Assembly (NCBI GenBank): GCA_903819815.1
Contig: CAIJFC010000154.1
Span: 1 to 7,142 of the forward strand
Origin: an uncultured Bacteroidota bacterium
GTDB taxonomy: Bacteria; Bacteroidota; Bacteroidia; Flavobacteriales; Flavobacteriaceae
Length of the DNA: 7,142 nucleotides
Direction: 5' to 3'
Part shown: piece by piece, positions 1 to 6,520 of the stretch
Numbering within the stretch: the stretch's first letter is position 1
Layout: every line of letters begins with the position of its first letter
Translations under genes and position numbers: made by a program
The notes under the pieces: model-generated
What the model saw: only the letters and a program-made list of their open reading frames with translations
Told to the model about the DNA's origin: nothing
Database searches by the model: none

Positions 1-2
1 AC

Positions 3-1328
3 GTCTATTTCATAGGAATCGGAGGAATCGGAATGAGTGCCTTGGCACGCTATTTCAAGTCCATCGGAAAAAATGTATCTGGATATGATAAAACAGAAAC
101 TGAGCTTACAAATGAATTAATTGAAAGCGGAATTGACGTTCATTTTAAAGATGAAATTGGTCTTATTCCAACCGATTATTATATTGAAAATACATTAGTG
201 GTGATTACTCCAGCCGTTCCAACAACTCATTCTCAATGGAATTATTTTCTAGAAAGAGAATTTATCGTAAAAAAAAGAGCAGAAGTTTTGGGATTAATAA
301 CCAAAGACACTTTTTGTTTTGCAGTGGCAGGAACACATGGAAAAACAACCACATCAAGTATTTTAGGTCATATATTATATCAAAGTGGTGCGGATGTAAC
401 TTCCTTTTTAGGCGGAATTGTAGAAAATTACAATTCGAATTTAATAGGAACTGGAAAAACAATAACCGTGGTTGAAGCAGATGAATTTGATCGTTCATTC
501 TTGCATTTGTATCCCAATATTGCCTGCGTAACTTCTATGGATGCCGATCATTTGGATATTTATGGTGATAGCGCAGCAATTGAAGCTTCGTTTTTAGAAT
601 TTGCAAATAAAATTACAGATAAAAGTAAGCTTTTTATAACCAAAGATTTGGATCTTGAAGGGGTAACCGTAGCGGTTAATGAAAATGCCGATTACAAAGC
701 ATTTAATGTTCGAATTGAAAATGGAAATTATGTTTTTAATGTGCAAACGCCAACGGAAGTGATTTCTGATTTACAATTTGGATTACCAGGAAAACACAAT
801 TTAACGAATGCACTCATGGCATTGGCTATGGCCAAAACATTTGGAACTTCTAATGATGCTATTGCAGCGGCTTTGAAATCATTTAAAGGAATAAAAAGAA
901 GATTTTCGTATCAAATAAAAGAATCTAATATAGTATATATTGATGATTATGCGCACCATCCAACAGAAATTGATGCTGTTTTTCAAGCCCTTTCTGAATT
1001 GTATCCAAGCCAAAAAGTACTGGCCATTTTTCAGCCACATCTTTTTAGTAGAACAAAAGATTTTGGTGATGGATTTGCTAAAAGCTTGTCCCAATTTGAT
1101 GAAGTACTGTTGTTAGATATTTATCCAGCTAGAGAATTACCAATTGAGGGAATCACATCGGGTTGGCTTTTAGACAAAATGACAAATAACGATAAAAAAG
1201 TGGTTTCAAAAAAGGATTTGATTACTGAAATTTTGAAAAGTGATGCTAAAATTATCGTTACCATTGGAGCAGGAGATATTGGGGAATTAGTGCCGTCAAT
1301 TAAACAAGCATTGCAAAATAAGAATTAA
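3..1328 (+). CDS. murC: UDP-N-acetylmuramate--L-alanine ligase MurC (5' partial)
   Basis: MurC is the cytoplasmic ATP-dependent ligase that joins L-alanine to UDP-MurNAc, the first amino-acid addition in making the peptidoglycan precursor. The frame is open to the left edge, and codons from position 3 read VYFIGIGGIGMSALARYF, the family's N-terminal dinucleotide-binding loop. The ATG at 33 is therefore the internal Met of GIGGIGM and not the start; roughly ten residues are missing. Downstream are the Mur-ligase P-loop GTHGKTTTSS (from 330), the central-domain acidic motif VVEADEFDRSF (from 471), DADHLDIYG (540-566), a GLPGKHNLTNALMA segment, and DDYAHHPTEI (from 942), which marks the C-terminal domain boundary. 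About 441 residues are visible, close to full length. The gene ends 40 bp before ftsQ, with no ddl or murB between, as is usual in Bacteroidota dcw clusters. No truncation or frameshift is seen apart from the window edge. Confidence 0.97.
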   Translation, partial: VYFIGIGGIGMSALARYFKSIGKNVSGYDKTETELTNELIESGIDVHFKDEIGLIPTDYYIENTLVVITPAVPTTHSQWNYFLEREFIVKKRAEVLGLITKDTFCFAVAGTHGKTTTSSILGHILYQSGADVTSFLGGIVENYNSNLIGTGKTITVVEADEFDRSFLHLYPNIACVTSMDADHLDIYGDSAAIEASFLEFANKITDKSKLFITKDLDLEGVTVAVNENADYKAFNVRIENGNYVFNVQTPTEVISDLQFGLPGKHNLTNALMALAMAKTFGTSNDAIAAALKSFKGIKRRFSYQIKESNIVYIDDYAHHPTEIDAVFQALSELYPSQKVLAIFQPHLFSRTKDFGDGFAKSLSQFDEVLLLDIYPARELPIEGITSGWLLDKMTNNDKKVVSKKDLITEILKSDAKIIVTIGAGDIGELVPSIKQALQNKN

Positions 1329-1368
1329 TAAATACTGAGTCAAGATTACTTGATTTATAACAAAATAT

Positions 1369-2106
1369 ATGGAAAAAGAGACAAGAAAAAATATTTGGAT
1401 AAACGCAAGATTGATTTTGATGATCGTTGTGGTTATTTTTCTATTTTCTTTTTCGGCAAAACGAAATTCGGAACGAAAAATCATAAAATCGGAGGTAATT
1501 TTTGTCGGAAATGACGAACTTTTTATTACTCACGAAACGGTTAATAAATTGTTAATAGAAAAAAATCAGAGTGTGCAAAAACCTCAAAAAGTTACGGTAG
1601 ATTTGAACAAATTGGAAAATTCCCTTGACAATTATAACATGATTGAAAAATCAGAAGTGTTTATAAGTGTCGATGGAGTACTGAAAGTATTTGTAAAACA
1701 GAAGTCGCCAATAGCAAGGGTTTTTGACGAAAATGAATCCTTTTATTTTGATTATCAGGGGAATAAAATGCCATTATCGGAAAATTTCACGGCGAGAGTT
1801 CCGCTAGTTTCAGGCGAAATAAATGATGAAAACAGCAAAGATTTAAATGAATTATTTCGATTTATTTATGACGATGATTTTTTGAAAAAAAACATAATTG
1901 GAATAGAAATTTTGCCAACGGGAGCGATAATTATGTCCAATAGAAATTATAATTATAAAATTGATTTTGGCAGAACGATAAATGTGGAGTCAAAATTCAA
2001 AAATTATAAGGCGTTTTTTCAAAAAGCGGAAGCAGATAGTTCGTTAGTAAAATATAAAACAATAAATCTTAGGTTTACTCAGCAAGTCGTTTGTACTAAA
2101 AAATAG
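1369..2106 (+). CDS. ftsQ: Cell division protein FtsQ (FtsQ/DivIB family)
   Basis: FtsQ is a bitopic inner-membrane protein of the divisome that links the early FtsZ/FtsA ring to the late septal-synthesis proteins through FtsB and FtsL. The 245-residue product has a short charged cytoplasmic tail (about 1-12), one hydrophobic helix (about residues 14-30, LILMIVVVIFLFSF) followed by a basic KR stop, and a periplasmic part. A POTRA-like region begins near residue 38 (KSEVIFVGNDELFITHETV), and a beta-domain segment follows (NMIEKSEVFISVDGVLKVFVKQKSPIAR-like, about 90-118). Primary sequence is weakly conserved in this family, so the call rests on the topology and on the position between murC and ftsA. 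The ATG at 1369 gives a normal short tail. The leader is A/T-rich without a clear Shine-Dalgarno sequence. The stop lies 3 bp before the ftsA start, suggesting cotranscription and possibly translational coupling. Confidence 0.93.
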   Translation: MEKETRKNIWINARLILMIVVVIFLFSFSAKRNSERKIIKSEVIFVGNDELFITHETVNKLLIEKNQSVQKPQKVTVDLNKLENSLDNYNMIEKSEVFISVDGVLKVFVKQKSPIARVFDENESFYFDYQGNKMPLSENFTARVPLVSGEINDENSKDLNELFRFIYDDDFLKKNIIGIEILPTGAIIMSNRNYNYKIDFGRTINVESKFKNYKAFFQKAEADSSLVKYKTINLRFTQQVVCTKK

Positions 2107-2109
2107 GTT

Positions 2110-3501
2110 ATGGAAAAAGAGAACATTGCAGTTGGATTAGACATTGGGACAACCAAAATTGTCGCAATGATTGGCAGAAAAAATGAATACGGGAAACTGG
2201 AGATTCTTGGAGTTGGAAAATCCAAAAGTCTAGGTGTGAAAAGAGGTGTAGTTGATAATATTACACAAACTATTCAATCGATTACACTTGCAGTTCAAGA
2301 AGCGGAAGCCAATTCAGGGTATAAAATAAAAGACGTAGTGGTAGGTATTGCGGGACAACACATTCGCAGTATTCAACACAGTGACTACATCAGCAGAAGT
2401 AATGCTGAAGAAGTAATTGGAGATAAAGATATTGATTTGTTAATCAATCAGGTTCATAAATTAGCGATGTTGCCGGGCGAAGAAATTATTCATGTTTTGC
2501 CACAAGAGTTTAAAATTGATGGGCAATCGGAAATAAAAGAACCCATAGGAATGTGTGGTGGAAGATTAGAATCTAGTTTTCATGTGGTGGTAGGACAAGC
2601 ATCGTCGATAAGAAACGTAGGAAGATGCATTCAAAGTTCTGGAATCGAATTGTCAGGATTAACGCTTGAACCTTTGGCATCTGCAGACGCCGTTTTAAGT
2701 CAAGAAGAAAAAGAAGCGGGAGTAGCGTTGATAGATATTGGAGGTGGAACTACCGATTTAGCCATTTTTAAAGACGGCATTATTCGCCACACTGCCGTAA
2801 TTCCTTTTGGAGGAAATGTGATTACAGACGACATTAAAGAAGGCTGTTCTATCATTGAAAAACAAGCGGAATTATTGAAAGTTAAATTTGGTTCGGCTTG
2901 GCCAGGAGAAAATAAAGACAACGAAATTGTTTCTATTCCTGGATTAAGAGGCAGAGAGCCAAAAGAAATTTCTTTGAAAAATTTGTCTAAAATAATTCAT
3001 GCCCGTGTGGTGGAAATTATAGAGCAAGTATTTGTAGAAATAAAAGCTTACGGACATGAAGATCCAAGACGTAAATTAATTGCAGGAATTGTATTAACAG
3101 GTGGTGGAGCACAATTAAAACATGTGAAACAACTTGTAGAATATATTACGGGAATGGATACAAGAATTGGATATCCAAATGAGCATTTAGCTGGAGATTC
3201 AGACGAAGAAATTTCAAGTCCATTATACGCAACAGCAGTTGGATTAGTAATGAACTCTATCGATAATAACTCCCAAAGCGCTGTTAGAGTATCTTTTTCT
3301 GCGCCAGAGAAAGTAAATGTGTATCGAGCTCCTGTTGAGCAAGTTCAAGGAGTTGAGGTTCCAGAAATTGAAATGGAAGTAGAAAAAGAAGTTGAAATTG
3401 AATTGCCAATGCAACCCGAATCAACGGAAACAAAAATTAGAAAATCATTTTTTGATAAGTATGTCGATAAAATAAAAGAATTTTTAGACAACGCAGAATA
3501 A
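2110..3501 (+). CDS. ftsA: Cell division protein FtsA (actin-like membrane tether of FtsZ)
   Basis: FtsA is an actin-fold ATPase that binds the FtsZ C-terminal peptide and anchors the ring to the cytoplasmic face of the membrane. The 463-residue product shows the phosphate-1 motif GLDIGTTKI near residues 9-17, the family's 1C (SHS2) region around 86-165 (VVVGIAGQHIRS onward), the phosphate-2 motif DIGGGTTDLAIF from residue 209, and the adenosine motif TGGGAQL from residue 330. After the actin fold (near 390) comes a Glu-rich linker with EIEMEVEKEVEIE. The protein ends in a Lys/Phe-rich helix (about 440-463, IRKSFFDKYVDKIKEFL) that looks like the usual amphipathic membrane-targeting sequence. 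The length is somewhat above the roughly 420 of E. coli FtsA, and the linker accounts for the excess. The start at 2110 is 3 bp after ftsQ. All nucleotide-binding motifs look intact. Confidence 0.97.
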   Translation: MEKENIAVGLDIGTTKIVAMIGRKNEYGKLEILGVGKSKSLGVKRGVVDNITQTIQSITLAVQEAEANSGYKIKDVVVGIAGQHIRSIQHSDYISRSNAEEVIGDKDIDLLINQVHKLAMLPGEEIIHVLPQEFKIDGQSEIKEPIGMCGGRLESSFHVVVGQASSIRNVGRCIQSSGIELSGLTLEPLASADAVLSQEEKEAGVALIDIGGGTTDLAIFKDGIIRHTAVIPFGGNVITDDIKEGCSIIEKQAELLKVKFGSAWPGENKDNEIVSIPGLRGREPKEISLKNLSKIIHARVVEIIEQVFVEIKAYGHEDPRRKLIAGIVLTGGGAQLKHVKQLVEYITGMDTRIGYPNEHLAGDSDEEISSPLYATAVGLVMNSIDNNSQSAVRVSFSAPEKVNVYRAPVEQVQGVEVPEIEMEVEKEVEIELPMQPESTETKIRKSFFDKYVDKIKEFLDNAE

Positions 3502-3519
3502 ATAATAATAAGAATTCCA

Positions 3520-3542
3520 TTTTTACTTAATAAAGGTAAAAA
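3520..3542 (+). promoter_or_regulatory. Small hairpin in the ftsA-ftsZ intergenic gap
   Basis: The 82-bp gap 3502-3583 contains a perfect 7-bp inverted repeat, tttttac (3520-3526) and gtaaaaa (3536-3542). It extends inward by one G-U and one A-U pair to leave a 5-nt loop. No T-run follows on the + strand, so it is not a normal terminator. It could slow or process the transcript between ftsA and ftsZ, or be a chance structure in AT-rich DNA. I see no convincing TTG-N-TAnnTTTG promoter in the gap. Confidence 0.3.
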
Positions 3543-3583
3543 GATAAAATATAGAATAATTAATAAAGTAAAAAACCAATATT

Positions 3584-5554
3584 ATGATGAGCAACTCAGA
3601 TTTTGGAAGTATATCATTTGATTTACCAAAAAACCAATCAAATGTGATTAAAGTAATCGGCGTGGGTGGCGGCGGAAGTAACGCAATCAACCACATGTTT
3701 AAGCAAGGCATCAAAGGCGTAGATTTTATCGTTTGTAATACCGATTCTCAAGCCCTTGAAAACAGTGCTGTACCAAACAAAATTCAATTAGGGGTAACCC
3801 TTACCGAAGGTTTGGGCGCTGGTGCTAATCCAGATGTGGGACAACAATCGGCTATTGAAAGCATTAGCGAGATTGAAAAAATGTTAGACAGCAATACCAA
3901 AATGGTTTTCATTACCGCAGGAATGGGTGGTGGAACCGGAACAGGTGCTGCGCCAGTAATTGCTCAATTGGCGAAAGAAAGAGGAATTCTTACCGTTGGA
4001 ATTGTTACAAAACCATTCCAGTTTGAAGGAAAAGTTAGATACGAACAAGCTTTATTAGGGGTTGAAAAATTAAGAAAACAAGTAGATTCTTTAATAGTTA
4101 TCAATAATAATAAATTAAGAGAAGTATACGGAAATTTAGGATTTAAAGCTGGTTTTTCTAAAGCTGACGAAGTGTTGGCTACTGCATCTAGAGGAATTGC
4201 AGAGGTAATTACACACCACTACACTCAAAATATCGATTTAAAAGATGCCAAAACAGTTTTATCTGATAGCGGAACTGCTATTATGGGGTCTGCTGTGGCA
4301 AGCGGTGAAAATCGTGCAAAAGAAGCAATTATTGCAGCACTAGATTCTCCTCTTTTAGACGATAATAAAATTACAGGTGCCAAAAACGTATTGTTGCTTA
4401 TTGTTTCTGGAACTAGCGAAATCACCATTGATGAAATCGGAGAAATTAACGATCACATACAAACAGAAGCCGGTTTCAATGCGAATATTATCATGGGAGT
4501 TGGTGACGACGAATCTCTTGGTGAAGACATTGCGGTAACTATTATTGCTACAGGTTTTAATGTAGAGCAACAAAATGATATTGTAAATACCGAGCCTAAA
4601 AAGATAATTCATACCCTAGGATCAGAACAAAAATTAGTTCAAGATTTATCAAATAATAAAGAAATTCCAAATTTCGATTTCTCTACATTTGAAACTGAAA
4701 CTACTCAAAAAGAAGAGAAAATAGTATTCGAATTAATGGAAGACGAAGTAGAATTTGATATCGTTGCAGAAGTTCCAGCTGAAGTTTTAGAAACTCCAAT
4801 TTTGGAAACTCCAACTTTCACTATGGACTTAGTTCCAACATCGGAATTCTTGAAAAACATAGAAGTTACTTTCGAAATTGTTGCTCCAGAATTAGATCAA
4901 GAATATTATTTTTCAGCGCCTGAAGTAAACGAAATTGAAGTAAATTCAATCCAACCAATATTCGAACAAGAAGAGCAAATTGCCTTCTCATTCGATATGC
5001 CAATAGCAAAAACAGAGACGCCTAAAAGCGATAACATCCTTTTTCAATTAACAGAAGAAACTAAAAATATTTTTGTAAATGAGCCGGTTCAATTTGTGCC
5101 AATGACCGAATTAAACGAAGGAGGAATTGTAAAATATTCTTTAGAAGAATTTATGGATGTTGAAAATAAATTGGCAAATTCTACTCCAATTGCTGCCGTT
5201 GCAGAAGAGCCAATTGCAGAAGAATTAAACATTACCGTTAAAGAAGTTGAAATGACTTCCAACCACAATCCATTTGCGGAAGAAATTTCTCCAATGGAAA
5301 TGACAATCGAAGAATCGGCTCGAATTATCGCCGATGAAAGAAGAAGAAAACTGAAAGATTTCAATTATAAATTTCACAACAATCCTTCAAGAGTAGAAGA
5401 ATTAGAGAAAGAACCTGCCTATAAAAGAACTGGAGTAGACCTTTCAACTCCTCAACAAAACAACTCTAATTCTAGAATGTCATTTGGAACCGACAGTAAT
5501 AATGACAACCAATTGAGAAGTAATAATTCTTTTTTACATGACAATGTAGATTAA
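3584..5554 (+). CDS. ftsZ: Cell division protein FtsZ with long acidic C-terminal linker
   Basis: FtsZ is the tubulin-like GTPase that polymerises into the cytokinetic ring under the membrane and recruits the divisome through FtsA. The 656-residue product begins MMSNSDFGSISFDLP; two adjacent ATGs (3584 and 3587) are both possible starts. The GTPase core has VIGVGGGGSNAINHM (from about residue 24), NTDSQAL, the tubulin signature GMGGGTGTGAAPVIA (from residue 113) and the T7 synergy loop NIDLKD (216-221), where both expected aspartates are present. The core ends near residue 325 (IIATGF). A Glu/Pro/Phe-rich linker of about 250 residues follows (roughly 330-578), with a repeated ETPILETPTF segment. 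A basic stretch (RIIADERRRKLKDF, from 580), PAYKRTGVDL (611-620) and the terminal NSFLHDNVD close the protein. E. coli FtsZ has 383 residues; the long tail is typical of Flavobacteria. No Shine-Dalgarno sequence is seen in the A-rich leader. A strong terminator follows within 25 bp. Confidence 0.98.
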   Translation: MMSNSDFGSISFDLPKNQSNVIKVIGVGGGGSNAINHMFKQGIKGVDFIVCNTDSQALENSAVPNKIQLGVTLTEGLGAGANPDVGQQSAIESISEIEKMLDSNTKMVFITAGMGGGTGTGAAPVIAQLAKERGILTVGIVTKPFQFEGKVRYEQALLGVEKLRKQVDSLIVINNNKLREVYGNLGFKAGFSKADEVLATASRGIAEVITHHYTQNIDLKDAKTVLSDSGTAIMGSAVASGENRAKEAIIAALDSPLLDDNKITGAKNVLLLIVSGTSEITIDEIGEINDHIQTEAGFNANIIMGVGDDESLGEDIAVTIIATGFNVEQQNDIVNTEPKKIIHTLGSEQKLVQDLSNNKEIPNFDFSTFETETTQKEEKIVFELMEDEVEFDIVAEVPAEVLETPILETPTFTMDLVPTSEFLKNIEVTFEIVAPELDQEYYFSAPEVNEIEVNSIQPIFEQEEQIAFSFDMPIAKTETPKSDNILFQLTEETKNIFVNEPVQFVPMTELNEGGIVKYSLEEFMDVENKLANSTPIAAVAEEPIAEELNITVKEVEMTSNHNPFAEEISPMEMTIEESARIIADERRRKLKDFNYKFHNNPSRVEELEKEPAYKRTGVDLSTPQQNNSNSRMSFGTDSNNDNQLRSNNSFLHDNVD

Positions 5555-5577
5555 TTATAGAATTAATAAATAAGAGC

Positions 5578-5615
5578 TAACCCGAAAATCAATACGATTT
5601 TCGGGTTATTTTTTT
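5578..5615 (+). terminator. Rho-independent terminator after ftsZ
   Basis: A perfect 13-bp stem (5578-5590 with 5596-5608, taacccgaaaatc and gattttcgggtta) encloses the 5-nt loop aatac and is followed directly by seven T (5609-5615). It starts 23 bp after the ftsZ stop and is the evident end of the dcw transcript. It also isolates the yqeY region from dcw transcription. Confidence 0.93.
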
Positions 5616-5661
5616 ATACTCATTCAAATTATTGGCTTCCTTTTCGCCATTCGCCAATCAG

Positions 5662-5692
5662 TTGCGAGTTCAATAATATTTCTCTAAATTTG
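5662..5692 (+). promoter_or_regulatory. Bacteroidota-type promoter-like element
   Basis: TTG (5662-5664) and TAAATTTG (5685-5692) are separated by 20 nt. This matches the Bacteroidota housekeeping sigma consensus TTG-N17-23-TAnnTTTG described for Flavobacterium and Bacteroides. Transcription would start a few bases downstream, near 5695-5698, which is the foot of the long hairpin at 5697. It lies after the ftsZ terminator and about 230 bp ahead of yqeY, so it may drive yqeY with a structured leader, or a separate small RNA. This is a match by eye, and chance matches do occur in AT-rich DNA. Confidence 0.5.
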
Positions 5693-5696
5693 CAGG

Positions 5697-5835
5697 GCCT
5701 TAATCCAGCTGTACGTTTCAAGTTTTATGTCTAAAATAGTTTTTTCTACGGCCTTAAAAGAGCTTCTAAAGTCGCATTTTAAGCCCAATAAAAAATCCAT
5801 TTTCTCCATAAAAGCTTTCCACTTCCATCTGGGGC
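5697..5835. repeat. Long imperfect inverted repeat (hairpin), possible dispersed repeat or structured RNA
   Basis: The arms, about 5697-5759 and 5777-5835, pair in nearly one register around a centre at about 5768. Perfect blocks are gcc/ggc (5697-5699/5833-5835), CCAG/CTGG (5705-5708/5829-5832), TTTTATG/CATAAAA (5723-5729/5807-5813), AAAAT/ATTTT (5733-5737/5799-5803), TTTTTT/AAAAAA (5740-5745/5790-5795) and CTTAAAA/TTTTAAG (5753-5759/5777-5783). The loop is about 17 nt. No T-run follows directly, so it is not a simple terminator. The ends (tccagctgtacgtttcaag and ttccacttccatctggggc) resemble a repeat I recall as frequent in Flavobacterium intergenic DNA; that is memory, not a search. No clear target-site duplication flanks it. 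It could be a miniature mobile or REP-like repeat or a folded RNA leader. Confidence 0.55.
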
Positions 5836-5870
5836 AAAACAGAACCGTTTAAAAATAACTTTTTATTTTA

Positions 5871-5904
5871 CGATTCAACGATTCAACAAATAACCGAATA
5901 ACCA
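5871..5904. repeat. Tandem 8-mer repeats upstream of yqeY
   Basis: cgattcaa occurs twice in tandem (5871-5878 and 5879-5886), followed by aataaccg and aataacca (5889-5896 and 5897-5904), a second 8-nt period differing in its last base. The tract lies in the AT-rich leader just before the yqeY start. It looks like slippage-derived low-complexity DNA and has no assigned function. Confidence 0.6.
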
Positions 5905-5921
5905 AATTAATTAAATAAGAC

Positions 5922-6371
5922 ATGAGTTTATCAGCAAGATTAATGGACGATATTAAAACGGCAATGAGAGCAAAAGACGCTGTTGCATTGGAAGCACTTC
6001 GTGCCATAAAAGCGGAAATTTTGTTAGCACAAACCGCCTCAGGTAATAAAGAAGAAATTTCGGAAGCCGACGAAATCAAATTGTTGCAAAAATTGGTAAA
6101 AACCAGAAAAGACAGTGCGAAAATCTTTACAGAACAAAATCGTATGGATTTGGTCGAACCAGAATTAGCACAAATTGCCGTAATAGAAAAATTCTTACCA
6201 GCACAATTAAGCGAAGAAGAAGTTGAAGCTGTAATTGCCAAAATTATTGCCGAAACAGGTGCTTCAGGAATTGCAGCAATGGGAAAAGTAATGGGAATTG
6301 CGGCAGCGCAATTGGGTGGAACCGCCGAAGGAAAAACCATTTCTTCAATCGTTAAAAAATTATTGGTTTAG
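5922..6371 (+). CDS. GatB/YqeY domain-containing protein
   Basis: This 149-residue soluble, helix-rich protein belongs to the YqeY family, whose C-terminal part is related to the tRNA-interacting tail domain of GatB in the Asp/Glu-tRNA amidotransferase. It opens with MSLSARLMDDIKTAMRAKD and LEALRAIKAEI, has a charged helical middle (DEIKLLQKLVKTRKDSAKIF, then an acidic EPELAQIAVIEKFLP segment), and ends with the Gly-rich YqeY/GatB tail (about residues 107-149: GASGIAAMGKVMGIAAAQLGG, then SSIVKKLL). Length fits the family's usual 145-150. The actual role of stand-alone YqeY is not settled; a tRNA-related function is inference from the domain. The ATG at 5922 begins the conserved N-terminus; the leader is AT-rich without a Shine-Dalgarno sequence. 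It follows ftsZ but lies beyond a strong terminator, so it is probably transcribed separately. A 163-codon antisense frame over it is a shadow. Confidence 0.92.
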   Translation: MSLSARLMDDIKTAMRAKDAVALEALRAIKAEILLAQTASGNKEEISEADEIKLLQKLVKTRKDSAKIFTEQNRMDLVEPELAQIAVIEKFLPAQLSEEEVEAVIAKIIAETGASGIAAMGKVMGIAAAQLGGTAEGKTISSIVKKLLV

Positions 6372-6384
6372 AATTTATTTTATT

Positions 6385-6429
6385 TTTCTTAAATCTTAAA
6401 TCTAAAATCAAAGATTTCTTAAATCTTAA
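6385..6429. repeat. 15-bp direct repeat in the yqeY-tRNA spacer
   Basis: tttcttaaatcttaa occurs exactly at 6385-6399 and 6415-6429, a 30-nt period. Between the copies, aaatct and agattt can form a weak 6-bp stem. The spacer 6372-6444 is almost entirely A/T and shows no obvious terminator for yqeY or promoter for the tRNA. Confidence 0.6.
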
Positions 6430-6444
6430 TTCCTAAATCAAAAT

Positions 6445-6518
6445 GGCTGCGTAGTTCAACTGGATAGAATATCAGATTTCGGCTCTGAGGGTTGGGGGTT
6501 CGAACCCCTCCGCGGTCA
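6445..6518 (+). tRNA. tRNA-Arg, anticodon TCG
   Basis: A full cloverleaf can be folded. The acceptor stem is ggctgcg (6445-6451) with cgcggtc (6511-6517), including two G-U pairs. The D arm is gttc/gaat (6454-6457/6467-6470) with GG in the loop. The anticodon stem is tcaga/tctga (6472-6476/6484-6488) with loop tttcggc. The variable loop is gggtt, and the T arm is ggggg (6494-6498) with loop ttcgaac and cccctc closing. The anticodon at 6479-6481 is TCG, reading the CGA arginine codon. The discriminator is A (6518). The 3' CCA is not encoded (genomic caa follows), so it must be added by the CCA-adding enzyme. A terminator begins two bases downstream. Confidence 0.96.
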
Positions 6519-6520
6519 CA

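Noticed and set aside
33..35. ATG at 33 as the murC start
   Set aside because: The frame stays open to the left edge and encodes VYFIGIGGIG immediately before it, which is part of the MurC N-terminal loop. The true start is outside the window.
262..498. Short ORFs in other frames inside murC, ftsA and ftsZ (for example 236-475 +, 262-498 -, 2700-2921 -, 4225-4428 -, 4355-4612 -, 5089-5364 -)
   Set aside because: They all lie wholly inside strongly supported genes, have no domain-like features and look like frame shadows.
4790..4814. Direct repeat gaaactccaa (4790-4799 and 4805-4814) inside ftsZ
   Set aside because: It encodes the ETPxLETP repeat of the disordered linker; a two-copy 15-bp duplication there is unremarkable.
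5616..5693. Minus-strand open stretch ending in a peptide like KFREILLNSQLIGEWRKGSQ
   Set aside because: It reads like a protein C-terminus, but no start or upstream coding sequence supports it. The DNA resembles low-complexity intergenic words such as ttcgccattcgccaatc.
5849..6340. 163-codon minus-strand ORF antisense to yqeY, longer than yqeY itself
   Set aside because: Its translation is a low-complexity run of Ala, Ser, Ile and Asn with no recognisable domain, as expected from the antisense of an Ala/Glu/Ile-rich helical gene. The + strand frame is a clear family member.
5555..6444. CRISPR array, attachment site or insertion-sequence ends around the tRNA and hairpin
   Set aside because: No regularly spaced repeats, no transposase or integrase frame, no duplicated tRNA 3' end and no target-site duplication were seen.
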